Source: Cryptomeria japonica
Taxonomy: Eukaryota > Streptophyta > Pinopsida > Cupressales > Cupressaceae
DNA length: 64,000 nucleotides
Reading direction: 5' to 3'
Assembly (NCBI RefSeq): GCF_030272615.1
Contig: NC_081408.1
Span: 67,187,546 to 67,251,545, forward strand
Shown: positions 12,370 to 23,366 of the stretch, piece after piece
How positions within the stretch are numbered: the stretch's first letter is position 1
Layout of the letters: every line of letters starts with the position of its first letter
The notes under the pieces: generated by a model
What the model saw: only the letters and a program-made list of their open reading frames with translations
Database searches by the model: none
What the model was told of the DNA's origin: nothing
Made by a program: the position numbers and the translations under genes

Positions 12370-12391
12370 TCGATCCCCAGCAGAGTCGCCA
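12370..12391 (-). other. Primer-binding site of gypsy A (tRNA-Arg type)
   Basis: The minus strand reads TGGCGACTCTGCTGGGGATC six bases after the LTR end CTAACA. It matches the 3' end expected for a plant tRNA-Arg (…TCCCCAG..GAGTCGCCA) with few differences. Arg-type primer sites are known for Tat/Ogre-type plant gypsy elements. Confidence 0.75.
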
Positions 12392-13010
12392 AAAATCTGT
12401 TAGTGAATAGATTGTCCTCTCACTTAATTTCTCTTAATTTCTTCTATGCCCAATATTATGAAGAGAACAAAATCGTTCACTACAGTTGAGAAAGTATAAA
12501 TTTTATTTTAACTTCCTCTCTGAATTTTCTACAGGTACAACTCCCTCATTAGATTTGCAATGAATTCAGCATTTTTTCTTTACAATTACACTTTTTCCTG
12601 AAAGTGCATAAGGTTCTCTCAACTACTCCTAGGTAGTGAGGTAATTACAAAATACAGTTCGAAAATGAAAAGATTCACACACATATAATCAACAAAATCT
12701 ATTTTAAAGAGTGAATTTTCTGCTAGATTTTTAACATATTTCAAAAAAGAAAATAGATGAACTTACGACTAACCAACAGCAATAAGGAACTTTCGAATCG
12801 CTGAATCACCTCCACAAAGTGATAATAATTCAACACCCAGAACACAAAGTTTCAAAGCATAATTCGAAATTCTTCATATATGTATATCCAACATCAATGC
12901 ACAAAGTCTTTGGAAGCTAAAACATGCATATACTATCCTTGATCACTGTTCTTCAGAAAAATCTATCTTAAAGCTATATCTAATCTCCCCTTCTTTCTTC
13001 CCTCTTGCTC

Positions 13011-13020
13011 ATATATATAA
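13011..13020 (-). promoter_or_regulatory. TATA box of LTR2
   Basis: The minus strand reads TTATATATAT about 620 bp before the LTR 3' end. It is followed by the purine-rich AAGAGGGAAGAAAGAAGGGG tract, probably just downstream of the transcription start. Confidence 0.5.
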
Positions 13021-13179
13021 ACAGTTCCATGCCCCAACATTTATAGTTTTTTGTTTTTTTTTTAAAAAAAAAATCCCGAAGGGATTCCCTTAAAACCCAA
13101 CCCTATCGGGTTAACACAAGAAACTGTTATGAAACTAGAAAGCAGTTATCAAAAAGATAGAACGGCAGTGGGTGATGAT

Positions 13180-16100
13180 TCAGTTTCCACTATATTCGCC
13201 GGCTTCCTTCTCATCTCCGACGGTTTGACGTACCAGCTTCCAGCTCTGGAAAGTAGACGTGAATTCCTGCATGGCATGTGAGTGCGGGTTCTTTAAACTC
13301 ATCAGCCGGGCTCTACATGCATCCTTCTGCCACCTATACTGCTTCATCTTTAGGCTCTGACGTGGCATCAGTTTCTCATTGAGGCGCAACATGGATTCTA
13401 TACCTGCCAACGAAGTGAAATCGTCGACCTTTGGCGTTTCTTTGTCCCTAATCCGTTCAACTACTTCGGTGAAACTTTTGGTTAACACTTCAATGTCCAT
13501 GCTGCCTTCATCCAATTGTAAAATGCCTGTGGGATTAACAACCTTCATGTCTTTAACCAGTTCCTTATGCATGTCTGTGATTTGATTCTCAACGCTTTGG
13601 ACCTCTTTGATGGCCTCTTTGTAGATGGACTCCTTCCAGCTCATATTACTTTTGAGGATAAATAATATGCATGGGTCCACGGCTTTCATAGGGTTCTCTC
13701 CTAAGAATTTGAGAACTCCAAACTTTTCAACCTCTGTTACTTGGGAAACTATGGTTCGGCACTGTGACAATTCTGTCTCCCATACTGGTATCAAAGTTTG
13801 AATTTCCCTGAGCAATGCCTCACCTTCGGAATAGATACTAGTAACTTCGGAAATAAATTTATTCCTTTGATCTAATATGCTATTTACCCAGCTAACCATA
13901 GCGTCAGACAGCAATTTTTCCCTCTGCATCTGTTTCATCAATTGCTGGCTTTCGGCAGAATTTGGATCGAATGGCTGAGGCATTTGGATTATTCGGTTAG
14001 GTCCCAAATTAATCAGTGAATTGATGTATGTGGCCATCGTCACCACCATTGCTTTCAATTCTTTCTTCTCTCTGGAATCTTTTTCTGATTGCGTGAGCAT
14101 GTGGTCAGCAGAAAATTTAAAGAAATTATTACCAGTATTCCTATTAAGGGTACCCAGTTCAATAGAAGTGACTTTGAATCCTTCTTCATCGATTTCCCCT
14201 GACTCCCTTTTCTGTTTATAAGTAGCCACCTCCGCTATGATTTTCCCCGTCACTGGATCTTTAGTGAGACAAGCATCCGTTTTCATTTTCTTTGTTTTAG
14301 ACCCTCTAGCCGCATACCTAGTGACAATATCTTTTACTGGCGTGGCCACTGCTTGCAAACTCCGCTTCTTATTGATTGAATTTGACAACCATAAAGGAAC
14401 AGTGGGAGTAGTTGACATCATCTGAGTATCTTTAGTGAGAGTCAAGAAATTGGGTTGATCTGTCTTTGGTGTTTCAATGAATTGGACTTCATCGTCTGCT
14501 TCATCTGGGAAAGCAAACTTGTCACTTGAATCCCGCTCTGGTGATGTCATTTTCTGCTTCTAGGGGCTAGGTTGCTTCAAAGCTTTGTTCCTGGAATGGG
14601 ATCTCATCCTAGGAGCCGTGATTTGTGATCGGGAAGGAGACTTTATTATCTTATCTGAAGTCAGTGCATCACCTGCAACATGAGAAAGTGGAATGTCAGA
14701 TTGAAGCGGTTCTGAGAGAGAAATCACCTTAGGAGAAGACTCATTGATGTTTCCATTTCATTTCCTTTGCAGCCAATCATCTGTATAAGTTAATATGGAT
14801 CTGGCTCTCAAATTAATATCATCATCTTCCTCCTTGCTCCAATCAATTGTCAAGGATTTTGCTTCGTTTGATCCTTCCCATCTGGGTTCAACTAAAAATG
14901 AACCATCTTCGACGATTCCTTGTGTTTTGAACTTCAATTTGAAAGAGCTAATTTGCTGCAAGGTGAGTCTAGAATGATCCTTTTTCAAGACTTCTTCTTC
15001 ATTTTCACAGTCTTCCCATAGATCTTCAAGCTGTGGAGCAACTGATGAGTTGATTTCAAGGCCGAGAGTTAGAGCTGCATATCTCTTACTATCGAAGTTT
15101 CTCCTGCTGCAGTAGAACCCAAGATTGAATCCCAGCAAGTTGTTTCCGATGATGGAAGCGTTATTCATGTTGTTACAGGCCAAAGAGCGCAGCCTAATAG
15201 GGAAAACCGTCTCCCATTTCTCCTGAGGGAGATTATCCTTAATAACAGTAGAAAGTTGCCTGCACAATTCGGCTAAAATGAAACAATCAAGGGCATATCG
15301 AGGCAACTTCACGAGTTCTTCCTCAAACCCTCCGACTCTCAAATATGTGAACCTAGGAAACTGAATAAAAGAACTCCCATAATGTTGAACCAGCCTCAGC
15401 GATTCAGGGGAAAGTCGTGGCATTTGAACACCTTCTAGAGCCAAATAAATGTTTTCAAACAATACATCATGCACCTTACGGAAATCCTCCAGAACTCTGT
15501 CTTTTTGCAACAACGGACAATATTGGAAGATGGTCATTTCCTCATTCCATACCTCATGCGGAAGAGTGGTGAGATCACACGTGCAGACAATACAGTAAGT
15601 CAAATATGAGGCCATATGAAAATCTTCTCCAGACTCTTTGGTGCGTTTGAGCTGGTTTCTCAGGGAAGTGGCAATAATCTCCGCCCAATCGATCCATTGT
15701 TCACCCTTTAAAATAATTTCAATGTACCTATACATCCATTCTTCGAACAAACATACATCAGCTGAACCTTTCACCCTGTGTAATAATACCACCAGGTCGT
15801 GTATGTGGGGTTTCATGTGGCTTCTAGTAATGACCTTGGGGAGTCTAGACCCACCTCCAAGTTAACCTTGGTCCATTTCCTGGCAAGGGTGCTTCTGTAC
15901 ACACTAGGGTTTTCCCGATACTCAGCTTCAGCTTGAATGGGTGAGAAAGCGGCAAAGGTACTTGCTGTTAATTTCAAAACAGATGAAATGGTTTCCCTGG
16001 AGACAGTAAGTATGACATCACCATTTTTGTTTACTATGCTCTTGCTTCTTACATCATAATGGTCAATGCAAAGTTGTAGGAGTTCAGGGTTTACGAAGGC

Positions 16101-16307
16101 AGGGGGAAACGCAGCAGCTTCAATTAACCAACTCATTAATATTTCCATACATCCCTTAACCTCTTCCGTATTGGCAAGAAAATTTGCTTGCAGACTCTCC
16201 ACATTTACCCCCTCTAAATTAATATCACAAATCACTGGTCTTTTACATTCAAGGCTAGAAACATTACGGAGAAAATTCATAACCGACTTCATTCTCAACT
16301 TAAACAA
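13180..16307 (-). pseudogene. LTR-encoded ORF, copy 2 (broken)
   Basis: This is the same roughly 1,040-codon reading frame as in LTR1 and LTR3. Open segments are 16307-15813, 15816-14758 and 14550-13180. Breaks are a 1-bp deletion at about 15858, an Arg-to-TGA change at about 14757 and a Gln-to-TAG change at about 14561. The 127-bp segment lost from LTR1 is present here (14950-15076), so this copy best shows the full layout: N-terminal globular part, acidic central part (KEEDDDINLRARS), basic Arg/Ser-rich part, helical C-terminal third. No recognised enzyme motif is present. Confidence 0.72.
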
Positions 16308-17323
16308 GCGAGACCTCTTTCAGACAAACCTTTGAAAGTAACAGTTTGCAGAACAAAACAAAGGTTACTAAACTCTCACCTATTTTACATTGAAAAGCAA
16401 ACAATCTTCTCTAGCTTCCCTAACTGATCCTTCTCTCCGAAAACGGACCTCTTTTCTTTTTTCCTTTTCCTCTTTTTTTTTGTTTTGGATAACTTACCAG
16501 GCAACTGAATCAAAATTTATCACAGGGAAACTTTATACATGGGAAGGTCGGATAATGATAGTTCATCACCTCACATCAGGATTGACATGCTCGAGGCGTC
16601 GATGCATAAATGCCTTGATTAATGATTTACCCTTTCGCATGAGCTAATAAGAATTAATTTCATGCAGTATCCAGTCATTTCTAGAACGAAGGTCTACTCA
16701 CACACATAACAATGATGCCCTTTCCCTTGAAAAAGAAATAAAATCTTTTGATTTCACATGCTGACGAGACCATTGATTGCTTTGAGAGAAAGGCGGTGCA
16801 TCGTACTCCAAAAATAAACTCCCGCCGTCAACAGTTGTCAAGAACCACTTTGAATAAGCTTGAACCGAGCTTCAAAACGGTTCAAAGTATTTCAAAGAAG
16901 ACCGCCGCGATAAAAGATACTTCCTGCCAAAGAAAGAATGTTAGTGTGAAAAAGTTGGTCGAACCACTTTGAACTAATTCGAACCGAGGTTCGAAATGAT
17001 TCGAAGTGATTCAAAAGGGAGGGGAGGAATGACCGTGGAGGCTTGCGACCTTGACCAACTTCTTCAAAGGATGATAGACACTTAGATGATGAAGGGGAGG
17101 CCTCGAATAAGATAGGTGGGGTTTTTAAAGGGGAACTCTTGAATTAATATGGCGACTCTAAACACAACTAACAGGGGCTCTGACTGGGGACTGTGTATGC
17201 GGAATACACAGAGAACTCAGAAACAGGAGATAAAACTCAACACAGCTGACAGGAAAGAAAACAACAAGAACAAAAAAATTAGACACAATAAAATACTATG
17301 TACATAGCAGGGGACATCAAAAC

Positions 17324-20300
17324 TTAGAATTTGACCAGCTTCAAATCCTACCCATTATATGTAAAAGGCAGAATTGTTCCATCTGGGTATCTCAAACGGA
17401 AAGTGTTAGGACCAACAACTTCTAAAATAAAGAACGGACCTTTCCAAAGAGATTCAAATTTTCCGTGTGCTCCTTTTGGTTCTTTCCTCTTATCCCACAG
17501 GAGTACTTCATCATTCTTAAGGAAATTCCTTGGTCGAGCTTTCCTGTCAAAGATGCGCTTCACATTCATCTGGTGTTCTGTGATGTGATCAACCAATTTG
17601 CTCCTCTCATTTTCCAACTTGTGCACATACATGACTCTCTTCTCTAATGAATTCTTAAAGAATTGGTCTTCGATGACCGATTGCAATTTAGCAGCTGATA
17701 ACTCCAGGAGTAAAGATACTTGAGCTCCAATCCCATATACTAATTCAAATGGAGCCATCCCAATAGCTCTTTTTGGTGTGATCCGGTCTGCCCACAATGC
17801 TTCATAGAGCCTTTTGTGCCAATCTCGGGAATTGTCAGATACCAATTATTTTATGATGGCCACTAGATTCTTATTGCTGGACTCTGCCTGCCCATTTCCC
17901 TGTGGGAAATAATCTGATGAATGTGCCAATGATACACCATGTTCGTAACAGAAAAGTGATATTTCCTCTGATGAGAAAGAAGTGGCATTATCTGAAACCA
18001 CTTTCTGAGGTACACCAAATCTAACAAAAATTTGCTCCATCAGAAATTCACATACCACTTGAGAGTTATATTTCTTCGTTGGAATCGCCTCCACCCATTT
18101 AGTGAAATAATCTGTCGCTGTTAGAATGTAGATATGTCCAGTGCTTGATGGAGGATTTATAGGTCCAATAAAGTCGATGCCCCATTGTTGAAACGGTTCA
18201 TCAATTACTACAGGTCTGAGAGGTAATGCTGCTAATTGAGGACGTCCAGTAAAAAATTGACATTTCTCACAGTTTTTCACAAATTTATAAGCATCTTTGA
18301 ACATACCTGGCCAGTAAAAACAATTCCTGAGAATTTTAAAGGTAGTAACAGTGGATGAAAAGTGCCCTCCGCAAACCTCAGAATGGTACACTTTTAACAA
18401 TTTTTCTTGTTGCTCTGCATCCACGCACCTTAAAAATGTTCCATCGATTCCCCTCTTATATAGAACACTGTCTGAAATTACATATTTGGCAGCTTTCAGT
18501 CTGAGATTCCGTCTTTCTTTATAAATCATATTTGATGGGCATTCACCGTATGAAAGAAAATATGCAATGTCAGAGAACCAAGGATCTGTTAGGCTGACCA
18601 GTAAAACCATATGGGCTTCATCGGATTTACCAGGAGACACATCTCTATTCTCAGCTATCATTTTGCACAAACCACGTCCCCTTACCAAAGAAGTAGGTTT
18701 GATTGTTAAATCATATTCTTGCACTTTAGCTACCCAAGTTGCTCGTTTATTCATTCCTACTTCTTGCTGAGTTAAGATACTTTTGACTGCGGTCTCGGGC
18801 ACATATACAACAGAATGCGAGTGCAGTATGTAATACCTGAATTGTTTCAATGCCCTTACTACAGCAAAGGCATGTTTTTCTGTTGGACTATAATTTAATT
18901 CATGTTTCTTCAATGGAACACTCATGAAGGCGATTGGAGCTTCTTTTCCTTCATCATTGGGTTGGGTTAAAATACTAGATAGAGAGTGCTCAGAAGCGTA
19001 ACAATAAATAATGAAGTATTTCTCAAAATTAGGGCTTACCAGCATTGGAGCACTTGCGATAGCTATTTTGATATCTTCAAAAGCTTTCTTACCCTCTTCT
19101 TGCCATCTGAAAGGATGTTTCTCGCTCATCATGTCCAGCATGTATCTCACCTTTTCAGAAAATTCGGGTACAAAACTTCGCAGGAAATTGATCTGACCAA
19201 AGAAAGATTTCAAATCACTTCTATTTGTAGGCAGAACCAGCTTCTGTATTGCTTTCACCCTCTCTGGGTCGATTTTTATACCCTCTTTAGAAACAACATG
19301 CCCGAGCAATTTGCCTTCTTCAATGAAGAAAATAGATTTCTTCGGATTCAAAGATATACCATGCTGTCTACATCTCTCCAGCACCTTCTCCAAGTCCCTC
19401 AAATGATGTTTCTTTCTTTTAGAATAGACAGTTAAATCATCAAGATATATAACAATTATCTTATCTCGCAGGTCTTTGAAAGAGGAATTCATTGCTCGCT
19501 GAAAAGTAGCTCCGGCATTAATTAGACCAAAAGGCATTCGGTTGTAAGCAAAGGTGCCCCAGGGAGTGATGAATGCTGTTTTGTGTTGATCTTCTGGAGC
19601 GACACTAATTTGATTATATCCTGAGTAACCATCCAGCATCGACATTACTTCGGATCCAGCTACTGACTGCAAGACATGATCCATAGTAGGAAGCGCATAG
19701 TTATCTTTGAGGCTTGCTTGATTCAGATTCCTAAAGTCTACACAAATCCTTATTTCGCCGTTCTTTTTCCTTACCGCAACGATATTTGCCACCCATGTTG
19801 AATGATGTATTGGGTAAATTATACGAGCCTTCAACATCTTTTCTGCCTCTCTAAAAATGGCTTCTGAAACTTTGGGGTTGTAATTTCTAAGCTTTTGTCT
19901 GAAGGTAGTGGCCCCTGGTTTCAATGGTATGTTATGCACGAATTCACCATTTCTGAAATTTTTTAAGTCACCATAACCCCATGCAAAAACATCTTGATAT
20001 TGGATTAAAAGCTTGGATAAGTTCCTCTTTTCCCTTGCAAAACAGGTTTTGCCTACAGAAATCAGCTTAGGGTCCTCTTCACTTCCAATGTTGATATTGT
20101 CATGTTCCTCTTTCTTTCCATTAGAATCAACATCTTTTTTTAAAGAACTGTCATCCTTTCTACCAAAAAGATGTTCCAAAGAAACCAGGCCTTTGGGAAT
20201 TCTGTTTTCTTGAAGTTGGATCACTTCCCCTGTTTCCGTTGATTCTTCACCGATTGGCTTACCCCAATGTTCAGATCCTTCGAAAAGGATTTCAGCGAAA

Positions 20301-20881
20301 TTTCCCGCGCATGCCATGAATTCTTTTAATTGTTCATCATCGTTAAAGACCTGCCAATGATTAATATTATTTGGGATTCTTGGTCTGTATAACACCTCAA
20401 TCCTGTAAATATTGTTCTTGAATTCGGGATGGGGTAATAATAAAGATGCAGAGACAGCTAAAGAATCAGCTTTGGTATTTTGAGCACGAGGGACGAATTC
20501 AATAGAAAAAGCTTGAAATGACTCAATTTCATCCCAAACCAGATTTCTATAATGGCTCAGTCGATCATTTTTTACAGAGAATTGTTTTCTCACCTGCTTA
20601 ACAATGAGTTCAGCATCCCCCTTTGCTTTTAGCTGCCTTATCCCTTTTCCCTTTGCTTCTTGTAAACCTAGAAGTAACACCTCATATTCTACTGTATTAT
20701 TTGTATTATGGAAATCCAGCTTAAAAGAGAAAGGGATAATTTCCCCAGAAGGTGAAATGAGTACTACACCAGCGCCTGAGCCTGAGTTCGAGCAACTTCC
20801 ATCAAATTCTAAAGTCCACAAGGTTTCTTCAGCACTTACCGTGTTTTCTTCACATGACTTCTCGGGTAAGATGATGTAATT
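17324..20881 (-). pseudogene. Gypsy B pol: RNase H-RT-RNase H-integrase
   Basis: The main segment is 991 codons (20821-17846). Residues 1-125 form an RNase H with acidic residues D7, E45, D69 and D119. Residues about 300-560 form RT, with YLDD at 459-462. Residues about 600-730 form the usual gypsy RNase H position, but the first Asp is Tyr (YCYAS, 606-610) and the later Asp positions are lost. Integrase follows, with H813, H820, C851 and C854, and D883, D944 and E980 (35 residues between the last two). After a Lys-to-TAA stop at about 17845 the frame continues 165 codons to a Gln-to-TAG stop, with the ancestral end near 17324. The order RNase H before RT is unusual for Ty3/gypsy. Confidence 0.9.
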
Positions 20882-20887
20882 CCCGAA

Positions 20888-23291
20888 TTAACACTCCTCA
20901 TATAATATTTGTGCTTTGGGATTGTCAGAAGGTACCACAGTATATTTGTTTTTTGGCTCAGGTTCTATCTTTATTTTCTTCTTTCCCACAGGAATATATG
21001 CTTCGGACCAGTCCATTTTAATTTCTCCACCTATATCCTTGCAGAAAGTTCTGCTAAGTAGCATCCCATAGCTAGCTGGAATATCAGCTACCAGAATAGT
21101 GAGCTTCACTCTCTTTTCAGGGCAAGCGTAAAGGACAGCTTGTACATCTTTCACTTGGCCAACCAGGGGTACCTGTTTCCCATCCATAGCATAGCAACAC
21201 CTAAAAGTTTTTGTGAGCTCCAAACCAAGGGCCTTTGCAACTGGTCGAGGCATAATATTATCTGATGCTTCGGAATCAATAATACAATTACTAAGCCTTT
21301 GACCATTTAATAACAAAGATATATAAAATGGGTTGAGCTTTTTCTCCTCCATTTCCTTTTGAACAGAATTAGTAGTAGCCTCAATGTCTTTTGAGCATCT
21401 CTTTGATACAAAGGTGGGTTCATCAGCTTTTACATCCTCGGAAACATTATCTGTAACATGTGCACTAGTGACTAAACTTCCCTTCACGTATTGAACCAAC
21501 TTGTCCAACTCCTTAGGATTAAGCTTTAGATATTCCGCTGGTGAAATGGATATAGAAGAGATTTTACAAAATTCTACAATGTCAAAAGCTGAGGCACTAG
21601 CTTTCGTTTCAGACCTGAACAAAATCTTAGGTTCCATAGTATCAGCCTGAACATGCTCCTTACCTTTAGAATTTGATACATTTGGGGTGTTTCCAGGATA
21701 GAATTTCTGATTCCGCTGGCCTTTAGTCATGACTGTGCAGGCGGGTTCTTGAAGTGTTGAAAAAACATCACCTGCTCTCTCTGAATCAGATTCATATTCA
21801 AGGAAGTAACTACCAGACTCGCCCTTTTCTTCATTTTTTTTTTCAACCATCGCTTCAGCCATAAGAGCGTTCTTTGCTAGCTAAATACAATTGAGCCAGT
21901 CAGGACATTCTCGTTCATCATGGTCCGAAGTCATGTGGAAAGAACACATTATTTCTTTAGGGGCTTCTTCAATTTGTAGTCTCGGCTGAGGAGCATTTAA
22001 TAGGGGAGCTCTCTCAACATTTTGAGACTGTTGCCATCTGTGAATGTCTTGATAAGGGGAAGGATACTGAGTATGTGTTTTATTCTGTTGCCTCTTCACC
22101 ATTGCTATGTCATTCATCAGTTTTTGTAAGACTGGGTCTGTGGATGTAGAAGATGAAACTGTCCCGGGAGTATGTACTTCTCTTTTCCACTTACCGGCAT
22201 TAATGAACGCATCTTCCAGTTGAATAGCCAAACTCTGAGCAACGCTTAAATCAGCACAAGCATCTTTAATAAGATGAAAACTTATATCTGCTAGAACGAC
22301 ATTAATAAAAAATGATTTCTGATTTTCTTCACTAGGCCTTGACGCCGTGGGAATCCTTTGAACCAATCTATTGAATTTGGCCACAAACTCTCTCGTGGGT
22401 TCATGCATATCTTTCTTCATTTGACTGAGTTGGGAAAACAGAGAACATTCATTTTCAGGGGTTTTAAATCTATTTTCAAAGGCATTTTTCATATCGTCCC
22501 AACTAGTAATAGAAAGATGGGGCAAATGATTGAACCAATCAGCAGCAGCATCAATCAAGGTTCGCACAAACAATCTTACAACAACTTCCTGTGTAGGGAC
22601 GCTTATAACATCACAGGCAGAGTGAAAAGCGCTTAAGTGGTCATCTGTTGAGACTTTGCCATCTCCACTAAACTTGGGTAAAATTTCAGTAGCTCCTTTA
22701 GGAAGTGCTGCAGGGTTCACACCTAAATTCAGTGGACCTATGTTCTGCCCCCAAGGTTGATTAGCAGCCATATTGGGTGATACAACTTGCAAGGGTGGAA
22801 TTGATATACAGGCTGGAACAAGGGCACTCAATGGAAGCAAGGATTGAACCAAAGGTGAGAAGGGGGAAGGCTTTGGTGGTGAGCTAGGCCTGCTTTGGGA
22901 TTTGATTTGCTTCTTTTTAGGGTCGTTAAAATCTGGCAAGAGTTTTAGGTTTTTCAATGACTCAAAGTTCTCATCAAGAATTCCCTTTTTTCTTTCCTCT
23001 CTTGTGTATCTACGAGTAGCCAGTTCTAAACCACTGATGCGTTCAAGGTCTTGCAGGTGCCTGGGCTAGTCTATTCACGACAGCAGCCTCCTGAACTACC
23101 AGCACTCCTCTCAAGAACTCGGCTCTTTCTTCCTCTATTTCCAGAACCACTAATATTTGCTGATAGTGTTGACCACTTCTACATTCTCGCCAAGCAGTTG
23201 CCGCTAGGTCTGAAATTATGTCTTCTTGAGTATCTTCAAATCGAAGATTGGGTTGTAATACAGGGAAGACCTCATTATGTTGAAGAACCAT
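20888..23291 (-). pseudogene. Gypsy B gag and protease (broken)
   Basis: Gag (22957-21881) contains a capsid-like domain and ends at the zinc knuckle CSFHMTSDHDERECP, where a Gln-to-TAG stop interrupts it. The frame continues as 324 codons (21862-20888) covering the protease. The protease motif is CIIDSEASD, with the invariant Gly of D-S/T-G replaced by Glu, so this protease should be inactive. A Gln-to-TAA stop at about 20885 separates it from the RNase H. The 82-codon leader ORF (23291-23043) is out of frame with gag, as in copy A. Confidence 0.85.
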
Positions 23292-23338
23292 GGTTATACA
23301 TTATATTTAAAGATTAAGGTTCCTTCAAAAGGATTCAT

Positions 23339-23360
23339 TCGATCCCTAGCAGAGTCGTCA
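23339..23360 (-). other. Primer-binding site of gypsy B (tRNA-Arg type)
   Basis: TGACGACTCTGCTAGGGATC on the minus strand is the same site as in copy A with two substitutions. It begins six bases inside LTR3. Confidence 0.7.
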
Positions 23361-23366
23361 AAAATC

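Larger units (their letters stand above)
4344..12397 (-). mobile_element. Gypsy internal region A
   Basis: This region lies between LTR1 and LTR2. Reading on the minus strand it holds a primer site, a leader, gag, a zinc knuckle, protease, RNase H, RT, a degenerate RNase H and integrase. It is interrupted by a solo LTR at 9127-10981. All gag-pol segments after the leader keep one frame and are divided only by point stops plus one small frameshift near 4580. The last 150 bp before LTR1 (4344-4493) are non-coding and show no purine tract on the coding strand. Confidence 0.85.
12398..17173 (-). repeat. Gypsy LTR2 (4776 bp, shared between A and B)
   Basis: The LTR runs from TGTTAGTGAATAG to ...CAACTAACA. 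It serves at once as 5' LTR for internal A and 3' LTR for internal B. In transcription order (minus strand): terminal U3 with the TTTGAA motif array, the long ORF, TATA at 13011-13020, a GA-rich tract at 12984-13006, then about 600 bp of R/U5. Between the ORF start and the LTR end (16308-17173) only the motif array and low-complexity pyrimidine tracts are seen. Confidence 0.85.
17174..23366 (-). mobile_element. Gypsy internal region B
   Basis: This is an uninterrupted 6193-bp copy of the internal region. After the leader, gag, protease, both RNase H domains, RT and integrase all lie in one frame from about 22957 to 17324. It differs from A by scattered substitutions and carries its own set of stops, so the two copies decayed independently after they separated. 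Confidence 0.87.

Noticed and set aside
12398-12984. A short (about 590 bp) gypsy LTR ending at the GA-rich tract near 12984-13006, with the long ORF in the internal region
   Set aside because: The GA-rich tract looks like a polypurine tract, but no TG follows it. The third copy ends exactly at CTAACA at 28142, and TGTTAG/CTAACA flank 4776-bp units in both complete copies. The long-LTR reading explains all boundaries; the short-LTR reading is kept only as a test in findings.
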